64,000 bases of DNA from Roseovarius marisflavi (GTDB lineage: Bacteria > Pseudomonadota > Alphaproteobacteria > Rhodobacterales > Rhodobacteraceae). Positions within the stretch are counted from its first letter, which is position 1. Each line of letters opens with the position of its first letter. Location: positions 124,001 to 188,000 of the forward strand of contig NZ_FRBN01000004.1 in assembly GCF_900142625.1 (NCBI RefSeq), given 5' to 3'. Below the pieces are notes generated by a model. It was not told where the DNA came from and ran no database searches. It saw only the letters and a list, made by a program, of their open reading frames with translations. Shown here in pieces: positions 61,028-64,000 of the stretch. The translations under genes and the position numbers were made by a program.

Positions 61028-63520
61028 GTGACGGTTATACCTGCCGATCAGGGCCAGGAAATTTCCCTAAATCTCAGACAGACCGACATTCAGGGCTATT
61101 CCCGTGATGGTGGTGATCTTGTGATCACGCTGTCGGATGGCCGGATGATCGTGCTGGACAATTATTACGGTGATGCAGGTGCTGCGCAAAGCCGCCTGTT
61201 TATCAGTGCTGATGGTTATTTGAACGAGGTCAGCCTGATTGAGGGCACCGAAGGCACGGTTTACGCGCAATATGGTCCGACCGAACAGTGGGGCAAGTGG
61301 AGCCCGACCGAAGATCTTATCTTCCTGAGTGGCAATGAGATCACCACGCCGGTTGGTGGCGATGATGAGGTCTCGATGCTCGGGGCCGGTATTCTGGCGG
61401 GCGGAAGCCTGTTGGGTCTTGGCGGGGCCGGGGCGGCTGGTCTTGCGGCGGCGGCCGTGATCGGTGCCGGAACTGGTGGCGGTGGCAGCGGTGGCGCCGC
61501 AACCCGCATTCCGCCTTCGGTCAATGAAGATGGCACAATTACCATTGGTGGCGATGACGCGGAGGACCCGACGATCACCATCACCGGCGGCGGCGAGCCC
61601 GGCTCGGATGTCGGGGTCACCATCGGCGATCAGACCGTCGATACCGTGGTTGATGAAAATGGCGAATGGGACGTCGCGTTCGAGGGTGATACCTTCCCCG
61701 AAGACGGCGAACATGTCGCCGTCGTCGTCGTGACAGAGCCCGATGGTGCCGAGACCACGCTGGATGGCCTGCCGATCATGATCGACACCACCCCGCCCGA
61801 GGTTTCGGTCGAAGAGGGCACCGTGGCCACGGATCACGTGGTCAACGCCGAAGATTATGACGACGGCGTCGATATCGCCGGTCAGGGCGTGCCGGGCGCG
61901 TCGATCACGGTTGTGGTCGATGGTCTGGAACAGAGCACAGTCATCGGCGAAGACGGTCAGTGGAAGGTCACCTTTGATCCTGCCGATCTGGCCGGGGGCG
62001 AGCGTGAGGCCGAGGTGACCATCACCGCAACCGACAGCTTTGGCAACTCGACCACGGTCACGGATGCCCTTTCGATTGATACGGTGCCGCATCCGATTGC
62101 CATCAATGGCGCAGCGATTGGCGGCGATGGTGTGTTGAACTTTGCCGAGCTGGATGCCGGGTATCAGGTCTCGGGCACATCGACGGCCGGGGCGACCGTG
62201 CGCGTCACGCTTGAGGGGATCGAGCAGGACGTGATCGTTGGCGAAAACGGCACATGGACCGCGCAATTCGAATCTCAAAGCATCGCTGGCGGCACGCGCG
62301 AAGCGACCGTCACCGCAAGCACGTTTGATGCGGCGGGCAACCCGAGCCAGACAACCGGCACCTTCCATATCGACACCGAGGTGCGCGACTTTGCCATGTC
62401 GGGCAATGCCGGTGGCGACGATTCCGTGATCAACGCGGTCGAACAGAATGGCGGCTTTACCATGAGCGGTCAGGTCGAGCCGGACTCGAGCGTGGTGGTG
62501 ACCTTCCGCGGGGCTGAGGTCGATGCGGTTGTCGACGCAAACGGAAGCTGGACGGCGTACTTTACCGGCGCGCAAATTCCGGCGGGCACCTATAGTGCCG
62601 ATGTCGTCGCGATTGCGACCGATGCGGCCAACAACACCTCTGAGGAGCTTCGCCAGACGATCACGGTTGATACCGAAGCGGGCAGCCTGACGCTGAACGC
62701 GGCCAGCATTGGCGGCAATGGCGTGATCAACGGCGACGAGGCGAACGCGGGCGTTCTCGTGACCGGCACCGCCGATCCGGGTGCGCGGGTGATCGTCACG
62801 CTGGACGGTGTCGAACATACCGCCATGGCCAACAACAGCGGTCAGTGGCAGAGCCTTTACAGAAGCCAGGAAATCACCCGCGGCACCCATGACCCGCTGG
62901 TCACGGCCTATACCGAGGATGCCGCCGGTAATCCGGCCGAGGTCGAGGCGACGGTGCGTGTGGATACGCAGGTTGACAACCTCAACCTCAACGATCTCAA
63001 TCTGGCGATCACCGCCGATGGGCGCGATGTGATCAACAACGACGTGGCCACTGGCGGCTTTAGCGTCACCGGCACGATCGAACCCGGCTCGCAGGTCACT
63101 GTGACCGTCGACGGGGTCGAACATGACGCGACCGTGGATAGTGCCGACAACTGGGTTGCCGTCTTTGGCGCCAACGAGATTGTCTCGGGCCAGCGTTTCG
63201 CCAACCTGCGCGTCGACGTGATCGACCCGGCGGGCAACGAGGCCTTCCTGACCGATACGGTTCAGACCGACACCTTTGTCGACGAGCTGTCGCTTCAGGG
63301 GCCGATCACCGCGGATAATGTCGTCAACATCGCCGAGGCGCAGGGCGGGCTCCAGCTCTCGGGTCGTGTCGAGGCGGGATCGAGCGCAACCATCGACGTC
63401 TTTGGCCGCACCTATGACGCGGCGGTGGACGGCGCGGGCAACTGGACGCTGACCATTCCGCAAGGCGATATCCCGCTGGAAGAAGGCAGCACGCAAATGG
63501 TGATCAACGCCACCGATTAG
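61028..63520 (+). CDS. Large Ig-like repeat adhesin (BapA-type), N-terminal part, ending at an in-frame amber codon
   Basis: 830 codons from GTG 61028 to TAG 63518-63520. Residues about 1-110 match the BapA-prefix region (QEISLNLRQTDIQGYSRDGG, DLVITLSDGRMIVLDNYYGD). A glycine/alanine-rich hydrophobic linker (LGAGILAGGSLLGLGGAGAA) is followed from about residue 160 by tandem ~90-residue Ig-like repeats, each with a VSGT.EPGA-like entry, VIVGENGTWTAQFESQSIAG and an ATDAAGN-type exit followed by VDT. These are surface adhesins secreted by type I systems. The stop interrupts the ATD-AGN motif, where homologous repeats have an alanine or similar codon. Real translation may begin upstream. Confidence 0.8.
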   Translation: MTVIPADQGQEISLNLRQTDIQGYSRDGGDLVITLSDGRMIVLDNYYGDAGAAQSRLFISADGYLNEVSLIEGTEGTVYAQYGPTEQWGKWSPTEDLIFLSGNEITTPVGGDDEVSMLGAGILAGGSLLGLGGAGAAGLAAAAVIGAGTGGGGSGGAATRIPPSVNEDGTITIGGDDAEDPTITITGGGEPGSDVGVTIGDQTVDTVVDENGEWDVAFEGDTFPEDGEHVAVVVVTEPDGAETTLDGLPIMIDTTPPEVSVEEGTVATDHVVNAEDYDDGVDIAGQGVPGASITVVVDGLEQSTVIGEDGQWKVTFDPADLAGGEREAEVTITATDSFGNSTTVTDALSIDTVPHPIAINGAAIGGDGVLNFAELDAGYQVSGTSTAGATVRVTLEGIEQDVIVGENGTWTAQFESQSIAGGTREATVTASTFDAAGNPSQTTGTFHIDTEVRDFAMSGNAGGDDSVINAVEQNGGFTMSGQVEPDSSVVVTFRGAEVDAVVDANGSWTAYFTGAQIPAGTYSADVVAIATDAANNTSEELRQTITVDTEAGSLTLNAASIGGNGVINGDEANAGVLVTGTADPGARVIVTLDGVEHTAMANNSGQWQSLYRSQEITRGTHDPLVTAYTEDAAGNPAEVEATVRVDTQVDNLNLNDLNLAITADGRDVINNDVATGGFSVTGTIEPGSQVTVTVDGVEHDATVDSADNWVAVFGANEIVSGQRFANLRVDVIDPAGNEAFLTDTVQTDTFVDELSLQGPITADNVVNIAEAQGGLQLSGRVEAGSSATIDVFGRTYDAAVDGAGNWTLTIPQGDIPLEEGSTQMVINATD

Positions 63521-64000
63521 GCGGGCAACACCGGCCAGATATTTGAGACGCTGAACTATGACATGGTGGCCCCCGATACCCCCGGTATCGTCGGTTATTT
63601 CCGTCAGGGCGACGGCTATCGCAATGCCACCGTGGAAACCAACGAAGACGATATCAGCATTCATCAGGTTGATGCAGGCGGCAATGTTCAGCAGTTGTCG
63701 CTTGGCGAACAGCCCAATGCCTTTACCGGTGAGACGGATTACTTCTTTCTCGACACGGCCGGAGGTAGCAAGCCGGTTCCCGATGGCTCGCAACTTGTGG
63801 TGACCGCGACAGATCCCGGCGGCAACACCGCCAGCACCTATGTGGTGCTGGATGAAACCAGCACCTCGGTTGTCAATATCGCCAACCCGAACCTGGCCGC
63901 GTTTGATATTGAAACCATCGACCTGCGCTTTGGCGATCAGTCCCAGCTTACGCTGAGCGAAGCGCAGGTTCTGGCGCTGTCGGGCAACAGCGATACGGTT
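63521..64000 (+). pseudogene. Continuation of the adhesin beyond the amber codon, running off the window
   Basis: The frame of the preceding adhesin stays open from 63521 to the window end and keeps the family pattern: AGNTGQIFETLNYDMVAPDT, DISIHQVDAGGNVQQLSLGE, VVTATDPGGNTASTYVVLDE and IETIDLRFGDQSQLTLSEAQ, the last being typical of C-terminal regions of these adhesins. No new start or ribosome site is present. The simplest reading is one long gene with a single CAG-, GAG- or AAG-to-TAG type substitution. Confidence 0.7.

Noticed and set aside
61560-63500. DNA-level tandem repeats or CRISPR-like periodicity
   Set aside because: The periodicity is at protein level (Ig-like domains of about 90 residues) and DNA copies are diverged; no short identical repeats with spacers were seen anywhere in the window.
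61067-63793. Minus-strand open frame of 908 codons opposite the adhesin
   Set aside because: Antisense shadow of the repetitive adhesin codon pattern; no start signal and no recognisable domain.
1-64000. tRNA or rRNA genes
   Set aside because: No cloverleaf-like segment with CCA-adjacent arms and T-loop GTTCRANNC was recognised, and no rRNA-like sequence; a covariance scan was not possible.

Overview
The window is chromosomal DNA of an alphaproteobacterium, most probably a Rhodobacteraceae (Roseobacter-group) member. The evidence is GC-rich codon use, several TRAP transporter and amine or organic-acid catabolic operons, a metK leader matching the SAM/SAH riboswitch class known from Rhodobacterales, a bioMNY locus, and an Ig-repeat adhesin with a BapA-type N-terminus. 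No rRNA, tRNA, CRISPR array or complete mobile element was seen.

Layout. (1) 1-5.2 kb: the tail of a polyamine-type ABC ATPase, then a tight operon of class III aminotransferase, BKACE enzyme, GNAT acetyltransferase, acetylpolyamine-amidohydrolase-like deacetylase and FAD amine/amino-acid oxidase. (2) 5.2-15.9 kb: a divergent pair of transcription units around a 17-bp palindrome. Leftward are a FAD/Fe-S 2-hydroxyacid dehydrogenase and a GntR regulator. Rightward are a serine-glyoxylate-type aminotransferase, a DctPQM TRAP transporter, an enoyl-CoA hydratase, a family III CoA-transferase and a dienoate-type hydratase. (3) 15.9-21.2 kb: a PuuR-like regulator divergent from gabT, a membrane-anchored FMN glutamate-synthase-like protein, and MgtE. 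(4) 21.6-33.3 kb: a TAXI-TRAP transporter, a universal stress protein, a nitrilase-family hydrolase, an Orn/Lys/Arg-type decarboxylase, an ATP-grasp ligase, a C45 Ntn-hydrolase/acyltransferase and a class III aminotransferase. This looks like one uncharacterised amine or amide pathway and is the best candidate here for an undescribed system. (5) 33.6-39.3 kb: an SDR / AMP-ligase / thiolase trio convergent with the biotin ECF transporter bioMNY plus a nitroreductase. (6) 39.4-43.1 kb: a four-gene two-component operon in decay; three of the four genes carry frameshifts or deletions. (7) 43.7-45.5 kb: a PQQ-type sugar dehydrogenase and a dihaem cytochrome c. (8) 46.0-49.5 kb: an XRE-cupin regulator and glxBCD, with glxD losing its 3' end at a rearrangement junction. 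(9) 49.4-60.6 kb: phoH, two secreted proteins sharing a small Cys-containing domain, and miaB on the minus strand; then a glycosyltransferase-like gene, an IS3 scrap, ybeY-corC-lnt, the riboswitch, metK, trmB and argE. miaB-phoH-ybeY-corC-lnt is normally collinear, so the miaB-phoH block appears inverted here. (10) 61.0-64.0 kb: a large Ig-like repeat adhesin interrupted by an in-frame amber codon and running off the window.

The window mixes intact scavenging operons (amines, organic acids, biotin) with three zones of gene decay or rearrangement: the signalling operon, the glxD-phoH junction and the adhesin. All functional calls come from reading the sequence and recalled family motifs; no database search was run.
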